Assembly: GCA_022736275.1 (NCBI GenBank)
Contig: DZBJ01000001.1
Coordinates: 62,001 to 126,000 of the forward strand
Length of the DNA stretch: 64,000 nucleotides
Direction: 5' to 3'
Origin: Rikenella microfusus
GTDB lineage: Bacteria; Bacteroidota; Bacteroidia; Bacteroidales; VadinHA17
Part shown: in pieces, positions 9,177-18,289 of the stretch
Layout: the number at the start of each line of letters is the position of its first letter
Position numbering within the stretch: position 1 is the stretch's first letter
The notes under the pieces: generated by a model
Database searches by the model: none
Seen by the model: the letters and a program-made list of their open reading frames with translations, nothing else
Told to the model about the DNA's origin: nothing
Program-made: the position numbers and the translations under genes

Positions 9177-9935
9177 TCAGAGAGCATTGACTATGTTACA
9201 GAACTCCTCTTTCACCAGAGATGCTCCGCCAATGAGGCCGCCGTCAACATCTCCGTTGGCAAAGAGTTCGGCTGCGTTTGACGCTTTGCAACTGCCACCG
9301 TAGAGAATAGTTGTCTCCTCAGCAACTGCCATGCCATATTTTTTGCTTACCAGGCCACGGATGAAGTGATGCATCTCCTGTGCCTGGGCAGGGGAAGCAG
9401 TGACGCCGGTGCCGATGGCCCATACAGGTTCATAGGCAATGACGCATTTCATGAATTCATCTTCAGGAAGGAAGAACAAACCCCTTTCAAGTTGTCTTTG
9501 GACAACGTCAAAATGTATGCCGCCTTCTCTTTCGGAAAGCACCTCTCCGCAGCAGAAAATAACCATCAGCCCATTGCGGAGAGCCTCTGCCGTCTTGGCT
9601 GCAAGGAGAGTATCATCCTCGCCGTAGTAAGTGCGTCGTTCAGAGTGGCCTATAATTACCGCTCTGGCCCCGGTGCTTCTGATCATCGCTGCGGATATCT
9701 CTCCCGTGTATGCGCCTGACTTATGGTCATTGCAGTTCTGGGCACCGGCAGTAAGACCGGGTGCATCCAGTAACGAACTGACAATGCCGAGATGGATAAA
9801 GGGTGTGCATATGATAACCTCTTTGTTCTTCAGAGGCTCAGCCAGAAAGTGTTTGTTCAGACCGGTAGCCAGGGCTACTCCCTCGGCCAGTTCCATGTTC
9901 ATCTTCCAGTTGCCTGCAACTATTTTTTTTCTCAT
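9177..9935 (-). CDS. tpiA: Triose-phosphate isomerase
   Basis: 252 residues, normal length for the family. It interconverts dihydroxyacetone phosphate and glyceraldehyde 3-phosphate in glycolysis and gluconeogenesis. All catalytic residues are visible: N9 and K11 in GNWKMN, H97 in GHSERR and E169 in [11 protein letters not shown]. The phosphate-binding GGS motif (ILYGGSCK) and the GLIGGASL ending are also present. It sits in a minus-strand operon after the DoxX-like gene (14-bp gap). Confidence 0.97.
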   Translation of the reverse strand: MRKKIVAGNWKMNMELAEGVALATGLNKHFLAEPLKNKEVIICTPFIHLGIVSSLLDAPGLTAGAQNCNDHKSGAYTGEISAAMIRSTGARAVIIGHSERRTYYGEDDTLLAAKTAEALRNGLMVIFCCGEVLSEREGGIHFDVVQRQLERGLFFLPEDEFMKCVIAYEPVWAIGTGVTASPAQAQEMHHFIRGLVSKKYGMAVAEETTILYGGSCKASNAAELFANGDVDGGLIGGASLVKEEFCNIVNAL

Positions 9936-9949
9936 GTTATTTTTGATAT

Positions 9950-11191
9950 TTAAGATTGTTCTTTCTGATTTGCCCTGCCGGGTGAAAGTCTCAGCGGCAG
10001 TGTGATTGCCAGGGCCAGCAGCAGAGCCAGCACCGAGCTCACCATCACCAGCCTGTTCTTTTTGGCAGCCTCTGCCCTGAGGGCAAGAGCATTCAGGTCA
10101 CCAGTGAACTCATCCCTCGCGGGGAGATTGTGGTAAGACCATTTTGCCGCCACGGTCCCGTTGTGCAGCAGCACGAATCCGGGGTCTGACCTGATCACTG
10201 TCTTGAGAGTCGTCTCATCGGCGTAAAGCTCATTGAATCCCGTGACAAGGTCCGCGGCCTTCTCAGGGGTGGTGGCGGTCACAATATAGAATTTTGTTTC
10301 GCTCTCCCGGAGGGCAATGCCAAGGTCATAACCTTTTACCAGCCCGTCCCTGTCTGATTTCTCAAGCCTGCACGCTACCATCAGCAGTACTTCGCCTTTG
10401 TGCCCGATAACCTCTTCTGTCATATCTGCTCCCTCTCCGGACATGAGGGTGAAGTCATGTATGGGAGGTTCATAACCTCTGGATATCAGTACAGATTTCT
10501 GATCTATGAATTTCCAGGTGGTGTCATCAGCAGGGTAGTCGTTCATTGTAAACTCTTTCAGGATGCCATCTTTTTCATAAATGAACCGGATATCATATTT
10601 ATCAGGCTCGGCATCAGGCGGTATGGCCATTGCCTCAGGCAGGTTCGTCCCCACCCTGTAGGGTCTGAAATCGATTATCGGCAGGTAAGCCAGGTTATAT
10701 CTCATGAAGAGAAGAAACAGGAAAGCAAAGAGGATAGTATAGTTCAGCCCCGCCTTCATGGTGAGGGTGCCTGACCGGTCGTCTCTCCTGATGAAAACGA
10801 ATACCACCAGAAGGGTGATAGCCACATTTTTGACGAAGGTCTGCCAGTTGGTGAGGTGGATGGCATCTCCAAAACAACCGCAATCTGATACCGGGTTGAA
10901 GATTGCCAGAATAAGGGTCAGCGGAGTGAACAGAGCCATGAAAAGGGCTACCATCCATGATGAAAGCCTTACCATTGACCCTGACAGAAGCATCATGCCG
11001 GCGATGAACTCAATGAGGCAGAGGGTTAGTGCCAATGGCAGAGCCAGTGAATCAAGGAAACCCATGTTGAAGGCAGTGAAATAATCGCCTAATTTGAAGG
11101 CTGTGCCCATCGGGTCAATGCCCTTGATAAAACCCGAGAAAACAAAAAGCAATCCTGTTAATATTCTTGCTGTCTGTGTCAGCTTATTCAT
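9950..11191 (-). CDS. DoxX/MauE-like membrane protein with periplasmic C-terminal domain
   Basis: 413 residues. Four to five membrane segments occupy the first ~165 residues, with [15 protein letters not shown] at the start and a DCGCFGD motif near residue 105, features of the DoxX/MauE superfamily in Bacteroidetes. A soluble region of about 200 residues with a thioredoxin-like pattern ([41 protein letters not shown]) but no CxxC follows, then a last membrane helix. The relatives' role is poorly defined; redox or disulfide handling is inferred from the CGC motif. Its start overlaps the tmk stop by 4 bp, implying translational coupling. Confidence 0.75.
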   Translation of the reverse strand: MNKLTQTARILTGLLFVFSGFIKGIDPMGTAFKLGDYFTAFNMGFLDSLALPLALTLCLIEFIAGMMLLSGSMVRLSSWMVALFMALFTPLTLILAIFNPVSDCGCFGDAIHLTNWQTFVKNVAITLLVVFVFIRRDDRSGTLTMKAGLNYTILFAFLFLLFMRYNLAYLPIIDFRPYRVGTNLPEAMAIPPDAEPDKYDIRFIYEKDGILKEFTMNDYPADDTTWKFIDQKSVLISRGYEPPIHDFTLMSGEGADMTEEVIGHKGEVLLMVACRLEKSDRDGLVKGYDLGIALRESETKFYIVTATTPEKAADLVTGFNELYADETTLKTVIRSDPGFVLLHNGTVAAKWSYHNLPARDEFTGDLNALALRAEAAKKNRLVMVSSVLALLLALAITLPLRLSPGRANQKEQS

Positions 11192-11877
11192 CTGATAATG
11201 CTTTTCTCTTTCAGTTTATCAATAATCAGCCTGAAGATCTGATCAGGCTTGAGCATCTCATTTTCAGCGTTGTGGCAGTATATTATCTGCAGGCTTTCAT
11301 CGGATGCGGCAACATCGATATAAACTTCCCTCACCCTCCGCTGGAAGTCGAGACTGCTCTCATGTATGTCAATGCTGCCCATGAGATAGCTTCTGTCTTC
11401 GCCATGACGTCTATTGTTAAGCTTCTCCTCAGTGAACCTGAACGGTACATCAAGAAAGATATTTATATCGGGCCTTGGAATTCCAAAATGTTCAAACTCC
11501 AGTTTCACTATCCAGTCTTTAAGTCTCATCTCCTCATCCTTCGAATGCAGTTTTGCGCACTGGTAGGCAATGTTGGAGTAAGTATAACGGTCAAGGATGA
11601 CGAAGTATTTCTCATTCAGCCATGTTTCGATCATTGAAGAGGCATCTTTCCTGTCTCCGGCATAAAGCATGGCTACAAGGTAGGGATCAACACTGCCTAT
11701 GTCGCCAAATTCCCCCCGCAGGAAGCGGGCAATCAGTTCACCGAACCACGGACTGTCAGTGCGGGGAAAGTGAATATACCTGCATTGAAGGTTCCTTTCA
11801 GCGAACCACTCTTTCAGAAGAGATATCTGGGTTGACTTGCCTGCTCCGTCGAGTCCTTCGATCACAATAATTTTCAT
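11188..11877 (-). CDS. tmk: Thymidylate kinase
   Basis: 229 residues. It phosphorylates dTMP to dTDP with ATP. The P-loop GLDGAGKST is at residues 8-16, the DRY/S motif reads DRYTYSN near residue 98, and the lid region carries RRHGEDRS. It is slightly longer than typical enzymes (about 205-215 residues). It is the first gene of the minus-strand operon tmk - DoxX-like - tpiA - large envelope protein. No exact promoter core is seen upstream. Confidence 0.87.
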   Translation of the reverse strand: MKIIVIEGLDGAGKSTQISLLKEWFAERNLQCRYIHFPRTDSPWFGELIARFLRGEFGDIGSVDPYLVAMLYAGDRKDASSMIETWLNEKYFVILDRYTYSNIAYQCAKLHSKDEEMRLKDWIVKLEFEHFGIPRPDINIFLDVPFRFTEEKLNNRRHGEDRSYLMGSIDIHESSLDFQRRVREVYIDVAASDESLQIIYCHNAENEMLKPDQIFRLIIDKLKEKSIIR

Positions 11878-12014
11878 CGCTTGATGGCTTTTTCTTTTTA
11901 TCCGGCCGGCCGTAACATGGTTCGGTTTTAAAGATATGTATTTAAGATGTGCAGGTTGTGGTGCCTTTCACTGATTTTATCAACACACCTGCCTGCCGGA
12001 GTGAGGTTTGCTGC

Positions 12015-12356
12015 CTATTGGCGTACGAAATGTTCCATGTTTGGTGGTATCACCATTGAGAGTTCAACCGTTCCTCCGAGTTGCCCGTTATCATACCATG
12101 GCGCCTGGAAAATCAGCTTCCTGACCCCTTCCTTTTCGATGGTGTAGCAGTTACTCCTCCCGCTGGTCATTATCTCACTGATCTTATCCCATGAAGCGGC
12201 CATGTGACAATCCTTCAGGTTTCTTCCCTCAATATCCCTTCCTCCGTATTTTGCAAATGTCGTTGCTGATTTATCGTTCATATAGACAATTTTCCCTGAA
12301 GTGTCAGAAACGGTAATGGCAACACAGAGTTCCCGTGCCCAGTTGATTTCGCTCAT
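12015..12356 (-). CDS. Stand-alone PAS domain protein
   Basis: 113 residues from ATG 12356 (MSEINWAREL). The stretch CVAITVSDTSGKIVYMNDKSA followed by GRDIEGRNLKDCH is a classic PAS N-terminal pattern. The C-terminal strands (KLIFQAPWYDNGQLGGTVELSM) complete the fold. No kinase, cyclase or DNA-binding domain is attached, so it is probably a small soluble sensor with an unknown partner. A longer frame from 12410 exists, but it would begin upstream of the -7 element at 12388-12395, so the shorter start is favoured. Confidence 0.7.
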   Translation of the reverse strand: MSEINWARELCVAITVSDTSGKIVYMNDKSATTFAKYGGRDIEGRNLKDCHMAASWDKISEIMTSGRSNCYTIEKEGVRKLIFQAPWYDNGQLGGTVELSMVIPPNMEHFVRQ

Positions 12357-12387
12357 GCCTTTTGCATATTTCAGCAGGTTATGACCG

Positions 12388-12395
12388 CAAATATA
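12388..12395 (-). promoter_or_regulatory. Bacteroidetes -7 element (TATATTTG) before the PAS gene
   Basis: The complement matches TAnnTTTG exactly. No TTG is present at the normal upstream distance. It would place the transcript start near 12381, about 25 nt before ATG 12356. Confidence 0.35.
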
Positions 12396-12477
12396 GCACT
12401 TTGAGGGCAAGCTTCATTTCCGGGAAAGCGCCGAACCGGCGCATTGACTATCTTTAGCGGAGTTTAACTGACCGCAT

Positions 12478-13332
12478 ATGCTTATCAATACAGGAGGAAG
12501 ACTTCTTGACCTGGCCAGGCCGCGGGTCATGGGAATCATTAATGTGACTGAGGATTCATTCTACACCGGAAGCAGGTATACATCTGATAAGGAGATACTT
12601 GAAGCAGCCGGCCGGATGCTGGATGAGGGAGCTGACATCCTTGACATAGGAGGGTGCTCTACCCGTCCGGGTGCGGCGGAGGTGCCGGAGGAGGAGGAGA
12701 GAGACCGTGTCTGCAGGGCGGCAGAGCTGATCCTGGGCCGTTATCCGGAGGCGGCAATCTCAGTTGATACCTACCGTTCCGCAGTGGCCGAGGCAGCCGT
12801 GGTGAAATCAGGGGCCGTAATCATCAATGATATTTCAGGCGGTGAGATGGACCCCGCAATGTTCCCCCTGGTTATCAGGCTTAATGTTCCATACATAATG
12901 ATGCACATGCAGGGGACACCTCAGACGATGCAGCAAAATCCCCGTTACGATGATGTGGTTGCCGATATCATTTTCTGGTTCGGGCAGCGGGTTGCCAGGC
13001 TCCGGGAGGCCGGTGTGAAAGATATAATCATTGATCCCGGCTTCGGATTCGGCAAGAGTGCCGCGCATAACTTTGAGATGCTCAGGAGGTTTTCCGAATT
13101 CCGGATTGCCGGATTGCCTGTGATGGCCGGATTGTCACGCAAGTCAATGATCTGGAGAACGCTGAATGTCACTCCTGAAGAAGCTCTGACCGGCACGGCT
13201 GCGCTCAATATGGCCGCACTGATGAACGGAGCTTCGTTAATAAGGGTCCATGACGTGAGGGAGGCCTGCGAGGTGATAGCCCTTTTTGAAAAGATTTACC
13301 CTGCCGGCATCCCTTTCGATCATAATTCTTAA
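12478..13332 (+). CDS. folP: Dihydropteroate synthase
   Basis: 284 residues. It condenses p-aminobenzoate with dihydropterin pyrophosphate in folate synthesis. Family motifs are MGIINVTEDSFYTG near residue 18, DILDIGGCSTRPGA near residue 57, the AAISVDTYR block, INDISGG, and DPGFGFGKSAAHN, which binds the pterin pyrophosphate; the end carries LIRVHDVREACE. cdaA follows with a 26-bp gap, a gene pair common in Bacteroidetes. Confidence 0.95.
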   Translation: MLINTGGRLLDLARPRVMGIINVTEDSFYTGSRYTSDKEILEAAGRMLDEGADILDIGGCSTRPGAAEVPEEEERDRVCRAAELILGRYPEAAISVDTYRSAVAEAAVVKSGAVIINDISGGEMDPAMFPLVIRLNVPYIMMHMQGTPQTMQQNPRYDDVVADIIFWFGQRVARLREAGVKDIIIDPGFGFGKSAAHNFEMLRRFSEFRIAGLPVMAGLSRKSMIWRTLNVTPEEALTGTAALNMAALMNGASLIRVHDVREACEVIALFEKIYPAGIPFDHNS

Positions 13333-13358
13333 ATTTGTCGCACACCTCACTACGGTTT

Positions 13359-14129
13359 ATGCTCGATTTCAACGTTCTCGATATCATTGACATATTCATG
13401 GTAGCATTCATACTCTACCAGTTGTATCGTCTAATCAGGGGAACGGCTGCCTTCAGTATCTTTCTCGGCATCTTTTTCGTCTACCTCTTCTGGCTGATTG
13501 TCAAGGCTCTGAACATGGAGCTGATAAGTGCCATCATAGGGCAGGTGATTGGCGTCGGGGTCATTGCACTGATCATTGTTTTCCAGCAGGAGATACGACG
13601 GTTTCTCCTGGCGATCGGAAACAGGTACATCAGCCGTAACAGGTTCTCGTTTGACAGGTATTTTCCGTCAGGAACAGTGGATCAGACCACAAACCAGATC
13701 GTCGAAGAGATCGTTCACGCTGTGGAGTCAATGGCGCAGTCGCGGACCGGGGCGCTCATTGCGGTTGGAAGAACCAGCATGCTTGACATCTACTCTGACG
13801 GCGGTGAACTGATTAATGCCCTTGTTACCGACGAACTCCTGAAGACTATCTTCTACAAAGGTTCACCGCTTCACGACGGGGCAGTGCTGATTCAGAACGG
13901 AAAGATTTTCGCGGCACGATGCCCCCTTCCTTCAACTGACCAGTCAGGACTTCCTGCCCGTTTCGGAATGCGGCACAGGGCAGGAATAGGTCTTACCGAA
14001 CATACTGATGCTGTCGTGATCATAGTCTCGGAGGAGAGAGGAAGGATCTCCGTTGCCGATGCGGGCAAGATACATGAGGACGTGACCCCCAATGAGCTGC
14101 GCCAGCTCCTGCTGACCGTCAAAATCTGA
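13359..14129 (+). CDS. cdaA: Diadenylate cyclase CdaA (c-di-AMP synthase)
   Basis: 256 residues from ATG 13359. It makes cyclic di-AMP from two ATP at the inner membrane. Three hydrophobic helices (about residues 8-24, 32-50 and 60-76) precede the DAC domain, whose catalytic motifs DGA (173-175, in LHDGAVLI) and RHR (205-207, in FGMRHRAG) are intact. A TTG eight codons upstream is possible but weak. No c-di-AMP phosphodiesterase, CdaR or GlmM gene is nearby. Confidence 0.93.
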   Translation: MLDFNVLDIIDIFMVAFILYQLYRLIRGTAAFSIFLGIFFVYLFWLIVKALNMELISAIIGQVIGVGVIALIIVFQQEIRRFLLAIGNRYISRNRFSFDRYFPSGTVDQTTNQIVEEIVHAVESMAQSRTGALIAVGRTSMLDIYSDGGELINALVTDELLKTIFYKGSPLHDGAVLIQNGKIFAARCPLPSTDQSGLPARFGMRHRAGIGLTEHTDAVVIIVSEERGRISVADAGKIHEDVTPNELRQLLLTVKI

Positions 14130-14144
14130 TACTGCCTTCTTAAG

Positions 14145-14564
14145 TTATAAATACCTCAGCCTCAGGTCGAGGACGTTGTCGTATACGAAATAACAGGGCT
14201 CCTCGCACGTGCTCTCATCATAACCAGACCGCGGGCAGGCCCCGGCTGTTGTGATAATCTTCCGGCTTTCGTGGAAAAACTCAAGAGTTGCTGAATAATC
14301 CTTGTAGTATAATGCATCCACTTCAAGAAAAGATATGCCTACGTCAATTACATACGTACTGATTATTATTCCGTCCTCGATCGATCCTTCATAGAGAGTC
14401 ACCACAGGATTGGAAGGGACATAATCAGGGTTCATGTACAGGATTATCAGCTTTGCCGGGGGGATACCCCCGGGATAACATTCAGTGCAGTCTCCAGTGA
14501 GACTGTCCTCACATGAGAGGAGGAGAGTGAGTAAAAGCGCCACTGCAATTCCTGTTTTACTCAT
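14145..14564 (-). CDS. Small putative lipoprotein
   Basis: 139 residues from ATG 14564. The N-terminus MSKTGIAVALLLTLLLSCED is a lipoprotein signal with Cys at the lipobox (LLSC). The mature part has six further cysteines (CTECYPGG early; CPRSGYDESTCEEPC late), suggesting disulfides in the periplasm or at the cell surface. No family is recognised. The ATG overlaps the last 8 bp of the ankyrin gene, so the two are probably translationally coupled. The gene converges on cdaA with a 15-bp gap. Confidence 0.65.
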   Translation of the reverse strand: MSKTGIAVALLLTLLLSCEDSLTGDCTECYPGGIPPAKLIILYMNPDYVPSNPVVTLYEGSIEDGIIISTYVIDVGISFLEVDALYYKDYSATLEFFHESRKIITTAGACPRSGYDESTCEEPCYFVYDNVLDLRLRYL

Positions 14565-16059
14565 AGTTGTATAATCTGATCCTTTTGCCGGTGAAGTTTC
14601 CGGAATCACTCGTCAGGGTGTATGAAGCCTGCAGTGTGAACCACACCGGGGACACTTTATAAAATGGAGTATTGAGATATATCAGACCCGAGGAGATGGC
14701 GAAGTTCTTCAGAGTCCATCTGATCTCTGCCGCAGGTATAATACAGAATTTATTATCCGGCCCGCTGTCAGTACCCTCATAAAGGGAATGGAAGCGGTAA
14801 CCCGCCATAAGTGACGGGACGAAGCTCCATTCGGATCCAGATCCCGGTTTGTTAAGCGGGAACTTTCTGAATACTCCTGCATAGATGACGGATGACCTGA
14901 CAATGTATTGATGCAGTATGTCATCATCACCCTCAGTAAGCATTCTCTGACCCGAGGGATTGAATGCGGCACCAAGGGTAATGCCTGCTTTCATTCCCGG
15001 TTCAGTCAGTGAGACCGACGCGGAGGCCATGGCATAATTGCTGGTGAACAATCCCCCGGCTGAAACAGACAGCTCATCAAGGGAAAAATCTTTTCTTCCT
15101 TCCATTCCCCTGGCAAGCATCATCTCCATTATTTCATTTCGTCCGTAATTGCGTGCAAGATTAACCGGGTCACTGTGCTCGCTGCCTTTGTAATTCCAGT
15201 TGTTCCCCGCATCAAGAAGGAATTCGGCTGACTCCAGGTGTCCGTAAATAACGGCAGACCCGAGTGCGTTAAGGCCGTCATTGTTGATTGCATACAGGTT
15301 GGCTCCGGCATTCAGGAGCAGTCTCATCATCAGGGTATCGCCATTCTGTGCTGCTGTCATCAGGGGAGTAAATCCCCTTTTGTCAGTTGAATTGGGACCT
15401 GCTCCCGCCTGCAACAGGATATCAGCAATATCAAAAAAACCAAATCCCACCCCCGTCATCAGAGGAGTATTACCTTCCTGATCATGCACTTCTGTCTGAG
15501 CATCATAATACAACAGCATGTCGGCGATATAGAAATACCCCAGAGCCGAAGAGTGATGAAGAGGAGCCGATCCGTTTTTATCTGCCTCGTCAGGCAAGGC
15601 TCCGTATCTTATGAGCATCTCTGACATCTCAAGGTCATTTGCCCTTACTGCGGAAATAAGAGGGGTGTTGCCGTACATGTCCTGACCTGCAGGCACTGCA
15701 CCCAGGAGAAGAAGGATTTCAACTGCCTCCTTTCTGCCCGAGGCGACTGCATAGTGAAGGGGTGTGGCTGTATTGCCCAGAAAATTGTTCACATCCGCAC
15801 CTCTCGTGAACAGCCTTAATATCTCATTGCATGCCCCTTTCGAGGCAGCTATCTGAAGATTGAGATCATTTGCAAAGAATCCGTCAGTATAATAGTCAGA
15901 TGTATCTACGTAAATGACCTGTTTATTGTACTCTTCAAGGATAACCATTATCCTTTTGAAGACCGAATCCACAGCAACTGAATCAGGCTGGGCAAAAACT
16001 GTTAAACCGCACAGGAAAAACAGCAGGGAAAAGGATAATCTTTGAAGTGCGGGGACCAT
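14557..16059 (-). CDS. Secreted ankyrin-repeat protein with C-terminal barrel-like domain
   Basis: 500 residues from ATG 16059 (signal peptide MVPALQRLSFSLLFFLCGLTVFAQ). A run of about seven ankyrin repeats (TPLHYAVASGRKEAVEILLLLGA, TPLISAVRANDLEMSEMLIRYGA and so on) covers roughly residues 85-315. The last ~170 residues are glycine- and aromatic-rich with alternating strands (SVIYAGVFRKF, SLMAGYRFHSLY), like an outer-membrane beta-barrel. I infer a periplasmic ankyrin scaffold anchored in the outer membrane. The longer frame to 16095 would start at the TTG that serves as the -33 promoter box. Confidence 0.7.
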   Translation of the reverse strand: MVPALQRLSFSLLFFLCGLTVFAQPDSVAVDSVFKRIMVILEEYNKQVIYVDTSDYYTDGFFANDLNLQIAASKGACNEILRLFTRGADVNNFLGNTATPLHYAVASGRKEAVEILLLLGAVPAGQDMYGNTPLISAVRANDLEMSEMLIRYGALPDEADKNGSAPLHHSSALGYFYIADMLLYYDAQTEVHDQEGNTPLMTGVGFGFFDIADILLQAGAGPNSTDKRGFTPLMTAAQNGDTLMMRLLLNAGANLYAINNDGLNALGSAVIYGHLESAEFLLDAGNNWNYKGSEHSDPVNLARNYGRNEIMEMMLARGMEGRKDFSLDELSVSAGGLFTSNYAMASASVSLTEPGMKAGITLGAAFNPSGQRMLTEGDDDILHQYIVRSSVIYAGVFRKFPLNKPGSGSEWSFVPSLMAGYRFHSLYEGTDSGPDNKFCIIPAAEIRWTLKNFAISSGLIYLNTPFYKVSPVWFTLQASYTLTSDSGNFTGKRIRLYNYE

Positions 16060-16064
16060 ACTCA

Positions 16065-16095
16065 CAAAAATAGCCTCTGTTTCAGTATGGAGCAA
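16065..16095 (-). promoter_or_regulatory. Bacteroidetes promoter abutting the ankyrin gene
   Basis: On the complement, TTG (16095-16093) and TATTTTTG (16072-16065) are separated by 20 bp, an ideal -33/-7 pair. The element ends 5 bp before the ATG at 16059, so the predicted transcript start coincides with the start codon. Confidence 0.6.
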
Positions 16096-16201
16096 TTTTG
16101 TTGATATTTTTTTTGACCGGTTAAGAAAATTAGGATATACTTTGGAAGTTAGCCGGATAATATCCTATTTTTACGCACGTTTTCAGAGAAGAAAAGAGTC
16201 C

Positions 16202-17494
16202 ATGAATTTGCCCAACAGAACATTACGTATCCTGATTACCGGAACTTTCATATTTTTTCTGTTTGTTCCGCAGGTCGGAACGGAGAGTGTTGTTATGATT
16301 AACGGCATCAATACTCCTTCACACCTTCGTATTGATAACACCATGGCAGACAGCGAGTTGTTTGAAACTGCGGAGAAAGGCGTTGAGTGGTTCATGAAAA
16401 ACTGGAGCATCAAGGGGGCATCTGTTGCCGTTGCACGTGAGGGGAAGCTTCTCTATGCCCGCGGGTTCGGATATTCTTCAGTCAATGATTCGGTGCCGGT
16501 TGAACCGTACCATCGTTTCCGCGTGGCCAGTGTCTCAAAACTTATTACTGCCGTGGCGGTAATGAAACTGCAGGAAGAGGGCAGGCTCTCCTTGAATGAC
16601 AAGGTATTTGGTCCCGGCAACATTCTGGATGATACCATATTCTCTCATCCCAAAGACCGTCGCGTCATCGACATTACCGTTGCGCATCTTCTTTCTCATG
16701 AGGGAGGATGGTCACAACGCTACGGTGATCAGATGTTCATGCCTGACGTGATTGCACGAAGCCTTGACAAAAAGATGCCGGTTGATATCTATGACATCAT
16801 CAGGTTCGCCCTGAGCAAAAATCTTCATTTTACACCGGGCACCGGGCAGTCTTACTCCAATCTCGGGTACAGTATCCTGGGGCTGGTAATAGAGAGGGCA
16901 TCAGGGACTGATTATGAATCATATTGCAGGAGGGAGGTACTTGAGCCACTTGGCATCTATGACATGGCCATCGGACACAATCTGCCCGAACAGGCACTCC
17001 CGCTTGAAGTCTCCTATTATGAAGTGGATAATGCTCAACTGAAACCTTCTGCTTACGGTACCGGAGAGATGGTGCCTGCCAGTCGCGGCGGGAATGACAT
17101 TGAGACCCTGGGTGCTGCAGGCGGATGGGTTGCCACTGCTCCGGACCTGATGCGACTGTTGCTTGCAATAGATGGCTTTGAACATCCGAAAGATTTTCTT
17201 TCGCAGGAGAGCATAAGGTTCATGACTGACGTTTATAACGGCTATGCTCCGGTGGGATGGAGGACAACCCTTACCAACGGATTGTGGTGGCGTACAGGAT
17301 CATTTCCCGGAACCTCGGCAATGATGAAGAGAATGCCTGACGGAACTGCGTGGGTGGTGCTGTCCAACACCAGCGCCTGGAACGGACCTGAACTTACATC
17401 AGACATAGACCAGATGATGGCGAAGTTTCTGGCAAGGGTGAGAGAGTGGCCTCAGGAAGACCTCTTCACCTGGTCTTTGCCGGTACCGCTTTAG
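16202..17494 (+). CDS. Secreted serine hydrolase of the beta-lactamase/DD-peptidase class C family
   Basis: 430 residues from ATG 16202, beginning with a signal peptide (MNLPNRTLRILITGTFIFFLFVPQVG). The nucleophile motif SVSK is at residues 110-113, and YSN of the second motif is near residue 218 (GQSYSNLGYSILG). Members include esterases, DD-peptidases and D-aminopeptidases acting in the periplasm; which one this is cannot be told. The neighbours give no operon context. An upstream in-frame ATG at 16142 would put 20 extra charged residues before the signal peptide and is disfavoured. Confidence 0.82.
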   Translation: MNLPNRTLRILITGTFIFFLFVPQVGTESVVMINGINTPSHLRIDNTMADSELFETAEKGVEWFMKNWSIKGASVAVAREGKLLYARGFGYSSVNDSVPVEPYHRFRVASVSKLITAVAVMKLQEEGRLSLNDKVFGPGNILDDTIFSHPKDRRVIDITVAHLLSHEGGWSQRYGDQMFMPDVIARSLDKKMPVDIYDIIRFALSKNLHFTPGTGQSYSNLGYSILGLVIERASGTDYESYCRREVLEPLGIYDMAIGHNLPEQALPLEVSYYEVDNAQLKPSAYGTGEMVPASRGGNDIETLGAAGGWVATAPDLMRLLLAIDGFEHPKDFLSQESIRFMTDVYNGYAPVGWRTTLTNGLWWRTGSFPGTSAMMKRMPDGTAWVVLSNTSAWNGPELTSDIDQMMAKFLARVREWPQEDLFTWSLPVPL

Positions 17495-17499
17495 GTAGA

Positions 17500-17557
17500 G
17501 TCGGCAGGCAGCAGGCAGCAGTCGGAATTCGTCAATCCCAAATCGCAAATCACAAAT
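17500..17557. repeat. Intergenic short degenerate repeats (CAGTCGGCAG- and AAATCGCAAATC-type)
   Basis: Bases 17500-17525 are built from GGCAG/CAGTCGG units, and 17538-17557 from AAATCGCAAATCACAAAT. Both types recur in other gaps of this window (49558, 50808, 56492 and 55837). Confidence 0.55.
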
Positions 17558-17560
17558 ATT

Positions 17561-18283
17561 GTGTGTTTTACAGTCAATGTAAATATTATCAGGGAGGAGC
17601 TTGAGGAGCGATACGGGGCTGAACTCATTGACCATGATAAATACCGGCCCAGTTATTATTATCACGCCTATAGCCTTCCGCTCCTGCCAGTGGTCTTTTC
17701 CGGCGAACCTGCCGGGCTGCGGCTTATGAGATGGGGGCTGATACCATCATGGGCTGCCGATGAGAATGAGGCCAGGGAGATAATGATGAAGACTTTCAAT
17801 GCCCGTTCCGAAACCGTCTCAACCAAACCGGCATTCAGGGATGCATTCAGCTCGGGCCGATGCCTGGTGCCTGTAAGGGGCTTCTTTGAATGGCAGCAGA
17901 TGGGAGGCAGGAAAATACCATGGTATATCACTCTGCGCGATGAGGAGATATTTTCCCTTGCCGGGATATGTGACAGATGGGCACTGCAGGGAGGAATGAC
18001 GATTGACACCTTCTCAGTTGTTACCACCCGCGCCAACGAGCTGATGGCGGAGATACACAACACAAAAAAACGGATGCCTGTAATCCTGCCCGCATCTGCG
18101 GAAAAAATATGGCTCAGGGAGGGTGTGGAGGCTGAAACCCTGGTGCCTCTTATGCAGCCTGTTGCTGCGGAAATGCTCGGAGCGCATACTGTGAGTCCGC
18201 TGATTACGAATGTCCGTGCCGACCGTAACCGGCCTGAACTCATAATGCCGTATAACTACCCTGTTCAGGGGACCCTCTTTTAG
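17561..18283 (+). CDS. yedK: SOS response-associated peptidase / abasic-site shield (YedK/HMCES family)
   Basis: 240 residues from a GTG start, chosen because it places the invariant catalytic cysteine at position 2 (MCFTVN). The protein forms a thiazolidine crosslink with abasic sites in single-stranded DNA. Other active-site residues are N80 in FNARSET, E110 in GFFEW and H166 in EIHNTKKRMPVIL. The length is typical. It stands alone between repeats and the convergent TonB-like gene (6 bp away). Confidence 0.92.
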   Translation: MCFTVNVNIIREELEERYGAELIDHDKYRPSYYYHAYSLPLLPVVFSGEPAGLRLMRWGLIPSWAADENEAREIMMKTFNARSETVSTKPAFRDAFSSGRCLVPVRGFFEWQQMGGRKIPWYITLRDEEIFSLAGICDRWALQGGMTIDTFSVVTTRANELMAEIHNTKKRMPVILPASAEKIWLREGVEAETLVPLMQPVAAEMLGAHTVSPLITNVRADRNRPELIMPYNYPVQGTLF

Positions 18284-18289
18284 GGATAA

